From the NCBI GenBank assembly GCA_029262555.1, contig JAJCZE010000013.1, positions 1 through 57,209 of the forward strand: a DNA stretch of 57,209 nt, given 5' to 3'. Position 1 is the first letter of the stretch; every line of letters starts with the position of its first letter. Shown here piece by piece: positions 16,387-24,173 of this stretch. Both the position numbers and the translations under genes were made by a program. Below the pieces are notes generated by a model. It searched no databases, had not been told where the DNA came from, and saw only the letters and a list, made by a program, of their open reading frames with translations. The DNA comes from Candidatus Babelota bacterium (GTDB lineage: Bacteria > Babelota > Babeliae > Babelales > Vermiphilaceae).

Positions 16387-17649
16387 TTATTTCCTTATGA
16401 GTCGCCGTATCTCTTGAGGAATTTTGTGAATATAGCCATCAGAATGAATAAGCTCTAGTTCTCCATGCGCAAATCCAAACTTTTTCCATTGCTTAAATAC
16501 TCTGCCATTAACTCTAACAAAATTTTTTCTGATCCTATTATTCTCTACGCTATCTTCAGATAATACTTTGGAAGAAATATTTAATAGTTTATATAGATCG
16601 CGCGCTGTCTTTCCGCTGGCAATAACAGGGTTACTTTCATTTATCGTAAAAGTTAGCCTTGCGCTTGCTGCTTTTTTGCCATGAGTATACGAGGGTTTAA
16701 TGCTTTCAATCTTTAAAGAATTCAAAGAGCTCGCTAACTCCATTATCGATAAAAACATCCGCCATGTGTCGTGAAGAATGCTAATGATATTTAGTAAGTG
16801 ATCAATAGAATACGGATTATTTTTCAAAATAGCTTCAGCGTACTCAATGCCATTTTTTAGGGATCGATGACAATTATTTATTGTTTCCAACGCAGCTTTT
16901 TTATCTTTCTGCTCCTCTGCATTTTTTGGCTCAGGAAGAGACGCTATGGTCTTCGTCATTTCTTCAACAGAATTTAAAAGCTTGTGGTTTAATTTTACGC
17001 ACTCATCGTACCTTTTTCGTGCTGCTTTAATTGACAGGTGGATTTTATCGATATCCCCAGTATTGTTTTTAAAACTCTGCAAAAGCTTAATATCACTCAA
17101 TACTTTTTTGTGCTTATCCAACTCTTCTTTTTGCTTTTCATAGGTTTTCACACTGTCCGTTCTAAACATTTTTTCTGCTTCATCTTCAATTTCATTTTTC
17201 CATTTTTCCTTGTAATGATCGGGATCTACATTAAAGAAAATTGATTCCAGATGCCCACCTTCTTTATTTTTAAGAGAATGAATTTTTTCTTCGATTTTAA
17301 GCTGTATATAAGTACTTATCAGCTTTCTTTTTAATTTCACTGGGTGATACCGCAATATCTTTACTGCTTCAAAAAATGCACTTTTTGCTGCTTGATTTTT
17401 AAACTCATCCGCCATGTCTTTTGCAATTTCTTCAAAATCTTTTGCTACTACAAGATTTTTTTTCGAACAACGTTCATCAATTTCATCGACTTGATTCTGT
17501 ATGAATTCAAGAACTTGACACGTAGAAGGATCATCAAGAAATTCATTAATATCGGTCAAACATGCTTTCAAATCTGATTTTTTTTTACAGTTTTCTACTT
17601 TTCTATACTTTTTCTTTGCTTCTTCAATCTCTGTACGCGTAAATATCAT
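16387..17649 (-). CDS. coiled-coil cargo protein of unknown function
   Basis: The 420-residue product is highly charged, Lys/Glu-rich and mostly helical, with probable coiled coils at about residues 150-200 and 215-270. No signal peptide or membrane helix is seen. No catalytic motif or domain is recognised; a DKHKK-type charge pattern is common in element-encoded accessory proteins. It is monocistronic: its own terminator follows, and it is divergent from the ribbon-helix-helix/recombinase unit. A defence or toxin role is possible but unsupported. Confidence 0.6.
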   Translation of the reverse strand: MIFTRTEIEEAKKKYRKVENCKKKSDLKACLTDINEFLDDPSTCQVLEFIQNQVDEIDERCSKKNLVVAKDFEEIAKDMADEFKNQAAKSAFFEAVKILRYHPVKLKRKLISTYIQLKIEEKIHSLKNKEGGHLESIFFNVDPDHYKEKWKNEIEDEAEKMFRTDSVKTYEKQKEELDKHKKVLSDIKLLQSFKNNTGDIDKIHLSIKAARKRYDECVKLNHKLLNSVEEMTKTIASLPEPKNAEEQKDKKAALETINNCHRSLKNGIEYAEAILKNNPYSIDHLLNIISILHDTWRMFLSIMELASSLNSLKIESIKPSYTHGKKAASARLTFTINESNPVIASGKTARDLYKLLNISSKVLSEDSVENNRIRKNFVRVNGRVFKQWKKFGFAHGELELIHSDGYIHKIPQEIRRLIRK

Positions 17650-17672
17650 GTCATCACTTTTTTTAAACCAAC

Positions 17673-17700
17673 GTTACATATTTATTTATTTATGTATAAT
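17673..17700 (+). promoter_or_regulatory. promoter of RHH-recombinase unit
   Basis: GTTACA (17673-17678) and a perfect TATAAT (17695-17700) are separated by 16 bases, about 36 bases before the ATG at 17736. Confidence 0.55.
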
Positions 17701-17735
17701 TATAGCAGTAAAATACTCAAAACAAAGGAAAAGAT

Positions 17736-17921
17736 ATGTTTCAAAAAAATGATTTAGCGCGCATCACCGTTGACCTCCCTATGAAGCTCCAAAAAAAATT
17801 AAAAGCAATTGCTGCCTTACAGGGAAAAAGCATGAGAGAAGTAATAATTGATGCTCTCGAACAAGAGTTACGATCAACTAACAATGCAACCAAGCAATCA
17901 CTCACTAATCTCGAGCTGTAG
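17736..17921 (+). CDS. ribbon-helix-helix DNA-binding protein
   Basis: The 61-residue protein matches the ribbon-helix-helix fold: a short strand (LARITVDLPMKL), helix 1 (QKKLKAIAALQG), a turn (KS) and helix 2 (MREVIIDALEQELR). Such proteins bind operators as dimers and often control partition, toxin-antitoxin or integrase genes. Here it is directly followed, four bases later, by the recombinase, so it is likely a transcriptional regulator of that gene or a directionality helper. AAAGGAA is the ribosome site. Confidence 0.75.
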   Translation: MFQKNDLARITVDLPMKLQKKLKAIAALQGKSMREVIIDALEQELRSTNNATKQSLTNLEL

Positions 17922-17925
17922 TCAT

Positions 17926-19392
17926 ATGGAAAATGCAATAATCTACGTACGTGTATCATCAAAAGAACAGGAACAGGAAGGCTTTTCTTTGCAAGCTCAA
18001 CAAAAATTACTTAAAGAATATTGCGCTCAAAAGGGATACCGTATACTCAAAGAATTTGCTGATGTCGAAACAGCAAAACGATCTGGACGTAAGCAATTCA
18101 ATGAGATGATTAAATTTGCCAAAACAAACAAACTCGTTAAACATATCTTGGTTGAAAAAACTGACCGACTAGCACGCAATATTACCGACTATGCCCACAT
18201 TGATGGCCTCATGGAGCGAGATGATCTCACCATTCACCTGGTTAAAGAGAACTCAACTCTTAGTAAAGACTCTCGCTCACATTTAAAATTCATTTTCGGA
18301 ATTAAAATTGTTGTGGCAAAAAACTTCAGTGACAATCTTTCGGAAGAAACCAAAAAGGGAATGCTCGAAAAGGCAGAACAAAAAATATATCCATCATTTG
18401 CCCCCTACGGTTATATGAATGTTGAGGAAAACGGGAAAAAAATATTAAAACCTGATCCTTCAAGCGCTCCATACGTCAAAAAAATGTTTGAACTCTACGC
18501 TACAGGAAGTTATTCATTACTTTCACTTAAAAACAAAATGCTTGCGGATGGTATGGTGTATCGCAATGGTAAAAACTTCTATAAGCATACCGTCGAAGTG
18601 ATTCTTAAAAACGAATTCTACACGGGTGTATTTTACTGGAAGGGCAGAAAATATGAGAATGCTCAGCATGAGCCCCTCATAAGCAAAGAACTATTTAGAG
18701 AGGTCCAAAATGTTCTCACCAAGCCAAATAAATACAAATCACGCAAAGACCTCTTTGCCTTCACCAATCTTATATCATGCGGAGTATGCGGATTTTCAAT
18801 CACAGCACAGATACAAAAGGGAAAGTACATCTACTATCACTGCTCTGGATATAAAGGTAATTGCGAGCAGCCTTATGTACGTGAAGAGCTAATTGAACAA
18901 CAAATAGCTGATCTTCTAGGCAATTTCAAAGTAACAGATGAAATACAAGATATGGTATTGGAAGAACTGCAGGAGAGCATGCAGGAACAATTTGAGTCTC
19001 ATAACGCCTTTGCTCAACAAATCGAAAAACAAATAACTGTCCTACAAAATCGTATTGATAACGCATATCAAGACAAACTTGATGGAAAAATTAGCGAGGA
19101 ATTTTGGGATAGGCAAACCAAAAAATGGACGTTTGAAAAAGAAGATCTCTCGATAAAGTTATCATCTCATCAGAAAACAGACACGAGCCATATCAAAAAA
19201 GCCAACCTTATTTTAGAACTCGCCAAAAATGCGTCTACCACCTTCAAAAACGCAAATTTTGATCATAAGCGAAAATTTACTCAGAAATTATTTTCGAAAT
19301 GCTTTTTGAGAGACCGAAATCTCGACCTAGAGCTGCGATCACCATACGACGCAATTCTCCTGGGGTCAAAAACTGGAAATTGGCGTCCCTAA
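17926..19392 (+). CDS. large serine recombinase (site-specific integrase)
   Basis: The protein (488 residues) has a resolvase catalytic domain at residues 1-150 with YVRVSSKEQEQEGFSL carrying the nucleophilic Ser and DRLARN an active-site Arg, then a recombinase DNA-binding domain (residues 160-270), a zinc ribbon (CGVCGFSI...YHCSGYKGNC, about 285-320) and a C-terminal coiled coil. This is the complete layout of large serine integrases. The start ATG at 17926 is preferred over the longer frame, which overlaps the RHH gene. Its last four codons and stop lie within the 3' end of tRNA-Glu, which points to integration at that tRNA. Confidence 0.9.
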   Translation: MENAIIYVRVSSKEQEQEGFSLQAQQKLLKEYCAQKGYRILKEFADVETAKRSGRKQFNEMIKFAKTNKLVKHILVEKTDRLARNITDYAHIDGLMERDDLTIHLVKENSTLSKDSRSHLKFIFGIKIVVAKNFSDNLSEETKKGMLEKAEQKIYPSFAPYGYMNVEENGKKILKPDPSSAPYVKKMFELYATGSYSLLSLKNKMLADGMVYRNGKNFYKHTVEVILKNEFYTGVFYWKGRKYENAQHEPLISKELFREVQNVLTKPNKYKSRKDLFAFTNLISCGVCGFSITAQIQKGKYIYYHCSGYKGNCEQPYVREELIEQQIADLLGNFKVTDEIQDMVLEELQESMQEQFESHNAFAQQIEKQITVLQNRIDNAYQDKLDGKISEEFWDRQTKKWTFEKEDLSIKLSSHQKTDTSHIKKANLILELAKNASTTFKNANFDHKRKFTQKLFSKCFLRDRNLDLELRSPYDAILLGSKTGNWRP

Positions 19393-19458
19393 GGGGATTT
19401 GAACCCCTGTTTTCGCCGTGAAAGGGCGACGTCCTGGACCAGGCTAGACGATAGGGAC
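19381..19458 (-). tRNA. tRNA-Glu (TTC)
   Basis: Read leftward, the sequence folds as a full tRNA: acceptor GTCCCTA/TAGGGAC, anticodon stem TCGCC/GGCGA with loop CTTTCAC (anticodon TTC), T arm CAGGGG/CCCCT with TTCAAAT, and an encoded GCCA end. The 3' 12 bases overlap the recombinase gene. Confidence 0.95.
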
Positions 19459-19585
19459 GCGTAATTTTCAAGTGACGCTGCATGAGCGTTTTAGAGAAGG
19501 AGTAAGTGGAATCTTTAAAGACCAAGTTCCTTCTTTTATAAAGAAGAGAAACTGGCCTGCCAGGCATTTCGTTTGCAGAAATGAC

Positions 19586-19661
19586 TGGTGAGCCGCGTTG
19601 GACTCGAACCAACGACCCACAGCTTAAAAGGCTGTTGCTCTACCAACTGAGCTAGCGGCCC
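19586..19661 (-). tRNA. tRNA-Lys (TTT)
   Basis: Acceptor GGGCCGC pairs with GCGGCTC (one G-T pair), the anticodon loop is CTTTTAA (anticodon TTT), the T loop contains GGTTCGAGTC, and discriminator A plus CCA is encoded. It lies upstream of tRNA-Glu on the same strand, with 127 bases between. Confidence 0.95.
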
Positions 19662-19701
19662 ACTCACATTTTTATTTCAAAAAATAAAAGAATATACCTA
19701 G

Positions 19702-19730
19702 AAGGTATATATCCGGCGGTTCTTTGTCAA
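19702..19730 (-). promoter_or_regulatory. promoter of the tRNA-Lys/tRNA-Glu unit
   Basis: A perfect TTGACA (reverse strand, 19725-19730) faces the tRNA-Lys gene, with TATACC or TACCTT as -10 at 15 or 17 bases. The -10 is inside an inverted repeat ATATACC-TAGA-AGGTATAT. Confidence 0.55.
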
Positions 19731-19763
19731 GAAAAAAGCTCTTTTTTGCCTAAATTTCAGACT

Positions 19764-20537
19764 TTACTTCTGAACAGAAACATAAAGTGCTACATTTTGC
19801 TCTCTAGCGACCTCAACACACTTCTCAATATACTCAGATTTTGCGAGCACAATATTATGCGTTTTTACCCAAATATTGACCGAAAACCCTACCAAGCTTG
19901 ATGAAGATGCAGAGTAGGCAATACTTACTTCTTTTTCTTTAATAGCCAAATCCATCCGACTCCAAGCATCGCGCAGCACCTTTTTTGCCTCTTTTTCAGT
20001 AGCCGATGAAGCGTTAAATACGATCACTCGCTCTTTAAGGGCAGTTATATTCGTAACATTGCTTTTGATTAAATGCTCATTTGGCACTCGAATGATTCTA
20101 TTATCAATCGTTTTGAGCTCCACAGAAAGAAGGCCTACATGCAGAATTCTTCCTTGAATACTATCGAGCTTTATCACATCTCCCACTCTGAGTGATTGTT
20201 CGATCATAAGAAAAATACCGCTGATTACATTGGATACGGTGGTTTGAGATGCAAAACCAATGGCAACACCAAATACCCCAGCTGCACCCAAAAGGGCCGC
20301 AATGTTAAATCCTGCCACATTAAGAGTCACCCCAACCACAACCGCATAGAAACTATAGAGGAGAAAAAAATGAACCACTTCAGCCATAGGCTTAGGAATT
20401 CGCTTTTCCAATACAGAGACAAAAGCACTTATAATGTAATACAAAATAAAATAAGAAATAAGGCAGACAAATCCTGCAATACCGATTCTCAAAAAATCCC
20501 ATACAGGAATAGCTTCTATAATTTCATTAAACGTCAT
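19764..20537 (-). CDS. mscS: MscS-family mechanosensitive channel
   Basis: The protein (257 residues) has three N-terminal membrane helices; the pore-lining third reads LGAAGVFGVAIGFASQTTVS with the family's Gly/Ala pattern, followed by FLMIEQSLRVGDVI of the beta domain. It releases ions and solutes on hypo-osmotic shock. Size is close to that of E. coli MscS (286). The ATG overlaps the mgtE stop by four bases (ATGA), so channel and transporter are translated from one message. Confidence 0.9.
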   Translation of the reverse strand: MTFNEIIEAIPVWDFLRIGIAGFVCLISYFILYYIISAFVSVLEKRIPKPMAEVVHFFLLYSFYAVVVGVTLNVAGFNIAALLGAAGVFGVAIGFASQTTVSNVISGIFLMIEQSLRVGDVIKLDSIQGRILHVGLLSVELKTIDNRIIRVPNEHLIKSNVTNITALKERVIVFNASSATEKEAKKVLRDAWSRMDLAIKEKEVSIAYSASSSSLVGFSVNIWVKTHNIVLAKSEYIEKCVEVAREQNVALYVSVQK

Positions 20538-21904
20538 GATAAGATCCCCGACAGCATATAATTACTCACATGGCAGTAAATCAAAATACCCAAAATATCC
20601 ATAAAAGTTGCCAATAATGGGCCTGCTGAAAATGCTGGATCTATATTAAATCGCTGTAATACAAACGGAATTACGTTTCCAAGCATAGATGCAAGTGTTA
20701 CAATCATAGAAAGAGAAAGGCCGATTGCCAAACATTCAGTCATAGAGCCGCCTACATAGTAGGCACGGGCAAATGAAATTGTTCCCAAGAAAAATGCAAG
20801 CGTAGTAGAAATCATCATTTCACGACGCAAAAGTCGAAACATATTAGAGAAGGTTAGCTCTCCGGATGCCATCCCTTGGATTACTACGGCAGAGGTCTGA
20901 CTTCCACTATTACCCCCGACACTCATTAAAATCGGTAGAAATGAATAAAGAATTCCAATCTTCATAGTTGATTCATACGTACGCAAAAGAGTACCTGAAA
21001 ATGATTCTGCTATCATGAAAGCAACAAGTACATATCCGCGAAGATAGAGGAGCCTGAGAAATGGAATTTCAAAATAGGGATATTTCATTGAAGGCATAGA
21101 TGCCATGCGTTGCACGTCTTCTTCTGCTTCTTCCATCAACACATCTACAAGCTCTTCGCTGGAAATAACACCCAAAAAGGTATTACTCTCGCTCACTACT
21201 GGCACAGCAATCAATCCGTAGTGAACCATTTCTTTTGCTACCGTCTCTTGATCATCTTCTGCACGCACTACAAGTTCATTTTTCTTCATAAAATCGCTAA
21301 TGCGCTCAGACGGCTTATGGAGCACTAAATCTTGCAAGTTAATGTGCCCTAAGAGATTGTGCTCTTTATCCACAATAAAAATAAGTTGATGAATTTCATG
21401 GCTGGGCTGCACCCGCTGCAAAAGCTTAATAGCTTGATCAACAGTAAAGCCGGCCATAATAGTGAGCACGTCGGTAGTCATGATACCACCCGCAGAATCC
21501 GGCTCAAACTTTAAAATAGAAAGCACTCGCTCACGCACATCTTTGGCAAGCATATTAAGATATTTTTTTAAATCTTCATCAGAAAGCAGATCAAAAAGAT
21601 CAGCTAATTCATCGACCGGCAGCGCACGAAACGCTTCAATTTTTTCAGGATCACTCAATGATTCAAGGACAACCCCCTTCATAAAATCAGAAAGCTCTTC
21701 AAAGGTGGCCAGTTTAAGTGGCTTAGGAAGCTCTATAAAAAATTGCTGCGCTTCCTCCTTGGACACCGTTCCCAAAAATTCAGCGATATCGGCAGGGTGT
21801 AGCGCTATGAACGCTTCCCATAACGATTCTCCCAGAGCAGTATCACGGGAAATAACAGCCTCTAAATTTTCTCGCACTTCACCATATATTTTTTCTCTTT
21901 CCAT
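20534..21904 (-). CDS. mgtE: MgtE magnesium transporter
   Basis: This 456-residue protein has the full MgtE layout: N-terminal superhelical domain (residues 1-130), paired CBS domains (about 135-255; EPDSAGGIMTTDVLTI at the start of the first), a connecting helix and five membrane helices. The signature motifs GGNSGSQTSA and DPAFSAGPLLATFMDILGI are present and line the ion pore. CBS and N domains gate the channel by sensing cytoplasmic Mg. AGGAG lies ahead of the ATG. Confidence 0.95.
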   Translation of the reverse strand: MEREKIYGEVRENLEAVISRDTALGESLWEAFIALHPADIAEFLGTVSKEEAQQFFIELPKPLKLATFEELSDFMKGVVLESLSDPEKIEAFRALPVDELADLFDLLSDEDLKKYLNMLAKDVRERVLSILKFEPDSAGGIMTTDVLTIMAGFTVDQAIKLLQRVQPSHEIHQLIFIVDKEHNLLGHINLQDLVLHKPSERISDFMKKNELVVRAEDDQETVAKEMVHYGLIAVPVVSESNTFLGVISSEELVDVLMEEAEEDVQRMASMPSMKYPYFEIPFLRLLYLRGYVLVAFMIAESFSGTLLRTYESTMKIGILYSFLPILMSVGGNSGSQTSAVVIQGMASGELTFSNMFRLLRREMMISTTLAFFLGTISFARAYYVGGSMTECLAIGLSLSMIVTLASMLGNVIPFVLQRFNIDPAFSAGPLLATFMDILGILIYCHVSNYMLSGILS

Positions 21905-22090
21905 GATCCGACTCCTGCGATAATTTGTTCATATCGTCAAAACCCCTAATAGCCCCATTCTATCTGCTGATTACAATAGGCGCAAGCGCAACCTTTCCAT
22001 TTGACTTTAGAGTCCTTTTGAGTACTATTTTTAATTAGTAGGGGTTGATAGATTGATTTTGATAAATAGAAATAAAAAAAAAGAGGCGTC

Positions 22091-23047
22091 ATGGATACAA
22101 AGAGCTTAGTTGAGCCAAATAGCCACTTTGTGCTCCACGTGCCGCAAGAGTATGATGGAAGCCGTATTGATACGTTCATTACTGCTCAGTTCCCGCTTTA
22201 TTCACGATCTTTTTTTACTCGCCTCATTGATGATGGCAATGTATCCCTCAATGATACCCCTATTAGTAAGGGTGGCGTGCGAGTGGCTGCAGGCGATTCT
22301 GTATCAGTTCAGTTTCCAGCACAGCGTGAAATACAAGTTGATGCCCTGAAAGAAAAGCCGGACGTTGAGGTGATTTACGAAAGCCCTGATTTTTTGATAA
22401 TTAATAAACCAGCTGGGCTTTTGGTGCATCCAACCTCTATGAAGAGCACAGCTGCTACACTCGTTGACTGGCTCCTTTTAAACTATTCTAATATTGAAGA
22501 CGTGGGCTACGTTGATCGGCCCGGAATTGTGCATCGCCTTGATAAAGATACATCTGGATTATTGATAGTCCCTCGCACTAATCATACTCATGGCATCTTT
22601 TCTGATCTGTTTCGTGATCGCAAAATGAGTAAAACATACTATGCGATCGTTGAAGGGCACCCGGAAAGAGAAGGTACTATTACCGCCCCAATTGGCCGTG
22701 ATCCTGTGAGTAAAACCAAAATGACTACGCACGAACGCCCCGGATTAAAAATGCGGGATGCAACTACTCACTTTAAGGTGCTTGAATACTTTGAAAATGC
22801 AGCACTCGTTGAAGTAAAACCGGTTACCGGGCGAACGCATCAAATTCGAGTGCACTTTGTATCGATTGGCCACCCGCTTATTGGTGACGTGGTATATGGT
22901 AAAAAATCAAAGTTGATCAAGCGGCACGCGCTCCACGCGCACAATCTTGCATTTGAATTCCAGGGTAAAAAGTATGCGTTTGAAAAAACACTCCCTGAAG
23001 ATCTGCAACAACTTATTAACAAGCTTCGCGCACAAACTCCTGCATAG
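22091..23047 (+). CDS. rluD: RluD-type 23S rRNA pseudouridine synthase
   Basis: The protein (318 residues) has an N-terminal S4 RNA-binding domain (about 20-80) and a catalytic domain with GIVHRLDKDTSGLLIV, in which the Asp is the catalytic residue, and the late motif VKPVTGRTHQIRVH. It converts uridines of large-subunit rRNA to pseudouridine. RluD (helix 69) is the best guess by domain layout; RluC would be the alternative. The ATG follows GAGGCGTC, and the gene is divergent from mgtE. Confidence 0.88.
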   Translation: MDTKSLVEPNSHFVLHVPQEYDGSRIDTFITAQFPLYSRSFFTRLIDDGNVSLNDTPISKGGVRVAAGDSVSVQFPAQREIQVDALKEKPDVEVIYESPDFLIINKPAGLLVHPTSMKSTAATLVDWLLLNYSNIEDVGYVDRPGIVHRLDKDTSGLLIVPRTNHTHGIFSDLFRDRKMSKTYYAIVEGHPEREGTITAPIGRDPVSKTKMTTHERPGLKMRDATTHFKVLEYFENAALVEVKPVTGRTHQIRVHFVSIGHPLIGDVVYGKKSKLIKRHALHAHNLAFEFQGKKYAFEKTLPEDLQQLINKLRAQTPA

Positions 23048-23124
23048 CATACATTCTTTTTATTTGTTTTTTACGTATACTTGCTGCAAAGAAATTTACA
23101 TTTTTTTAATGCAAGGCGATTGTT

Positions 23125-23337
23125 ATGAACAAACTATTCTTATTTTCGCTCTTTCTTCTTTCTGGCGCAACACACGCAATGCAACAAAATGCACAAAGCC
23201 CTCTTTTACAACCGGATCAACACGCTCTATTTAGACAACAAAATCGTGCGTGTGCATTGCTGCTTGCAGAGAAATACGGTATCAAAACTAGCGTAGCCTT
23301 TTTGGCCATCGTGCATATATTTGACCATAGAAAGTAA
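23125..23337 (+). CDS. small secreted protein of unknown function
   Basis: The 70-residue product has a signal peptide (MNKLFLFSLFLLSGATHA) and a 50-residue mature part with a hydrophobic end (TSVAFLAIVHIF). An AAGGCG site is placed well before the ATG. It lies 77 bases downstream of rluD in the same direction. No family is recognised. Confidence 0.55.
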   Translation: MNKLFLFSLFLLSGATHAMQQNAQSPLLQPDQHALFRQQNRACALLLAEKYGIKTSVAFLAIVHIFDHRK

Positions 23338-23440
23338 GCTCAATTAATTTGCTTGCAATTTTAGATAATTGTCGTTAGCATAACCTCGAGCTAGGAAGGA
23401 ATTGTAGTAATGAAGCCCTTTCTTAAGCTTGTTTATTTAT

Positions 23441-24127
23441 CTATGCGCGAACCGGTTTGCCATATCTATACGATCTTTCTTTTACTCGTTCAAATTGACG
23501 TACAAAATTTTCGTACGTTTTTTTGTCTGCAATTGAAACTGCATTTTCTTGATTTGATCCACTTGCCGCTTTTGTAAAATTATATGATCCCGTCCATACT
23601 ACTTGTGGTGATTCAAACAATGCAAATTTGTGATGCATTAAGCTTGATCCTTTTTGCGGCGCAGGCGGATTATATACAAACAGCGTGCATCCCGAATCAC
23701 ACAGCATACTCATTTTATTTGAGCGTTCCTTTAGGCACCCCACGTCCGTAATAAGTTCCACCTTCACGCCCCGTTTTTGCGCGCGAGAAAGCGCTCGGGC
23801 AATATCAGGCTCAGTGAGAATAAATATCGCAGCGCGTATCGATTTCTTTTCATTTTTTATGAGCTTAAGTAGTTTTTGTTTTACGTTATCATCGGGAGAA
23901 AAGTATGACCGAACAGATGCTTTACGCGGCGTTGCACGAAGTGCTTCTTTGTGAGTTTTTGTTTCAAAAGTGGCTGCTGGCTGCCCCACAATAAAATGCG
24001 TTTTGCCAAATCCTTCGGGCGCTGCTTTGGTAGCCGCAAAAGGCTCTCCTTCTAATAATCGAGCTGAAATGCCGTAAGCACTCTGCGCGCCACTACACGC
24101 AAATAGAAAAACTATCATCCAAATCAT
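23441..24127 (-). CDS. exported phospholipase D-family protein (single HKD-type motif)
   Basis: The protein (228 residues) has a signal peptide and one PLD domain. The catalytic segment reads MHHKFALFESPQVVWTGSYN, giving the H-x-K of the HKD motif, with Glu where Asp is usual, plus the G-S-x-N-x-T and N-Q-E-N motifs. Single-motif PLD proteins act as dimers: the Nuc endonucleases and cardiolipin hydrolases are relatives. The export signal suggests nuclease or lipase action in the periplasm or outside. A GGAGTACGTA ribosome site supports the ATG start. Confidence 0.8.
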   Translation of the reverse strand: MIWMIVFLFACSGAQSAYGISARLLEGEPFAATKAAPEGFGKTHFIVGQPAATFETKTHKEALRATPRKASVRSYFSPDDNVKQKLLKLIKNEKKSIRAAIFILTEPDIARALSRAQKRGVKVELITDVGCLKERSNKMSMLCDSGCTLFVYNPPAPQKGSSLMHHKFALFESPQVVWTGSYNFTKAASGSNQENAVSIADKKTYENFVRQFERVKERSYRYGKPVRA

Positions 24128-24173
24128 TACGTACTCCTTTTTTAAACTACTAAACTACTCTTTTTTTACTCCA

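Larger units (their letters stand above)
11500..19392. mobile_element. integrated plasmid-like element, left end undefined
   Basis: Genes in this span form the kit of an integrative plasmid-like element: HGG-motif protein, primase, helicase, SpoVG-like protein, ribbon-helix-helix protein and a large serine recombinase that ends inside tRNA-Glu. Comparable sets occur in elements of Rickettsiales and Legionellales (recalled family knowledge). The right boundary is taken as the recombinase/tRNA overlap. No convincing left attachment site was found; the boundary is set in the gap before the gene at 11627. No conjugation or capsid genes are present. Confidence 0.6.

Noticed and set aside
23410-23577. 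Short rightward frame with AAGGAA site
   Set aside because: It is largely antisense to the PLD gene and has no signal or domain.
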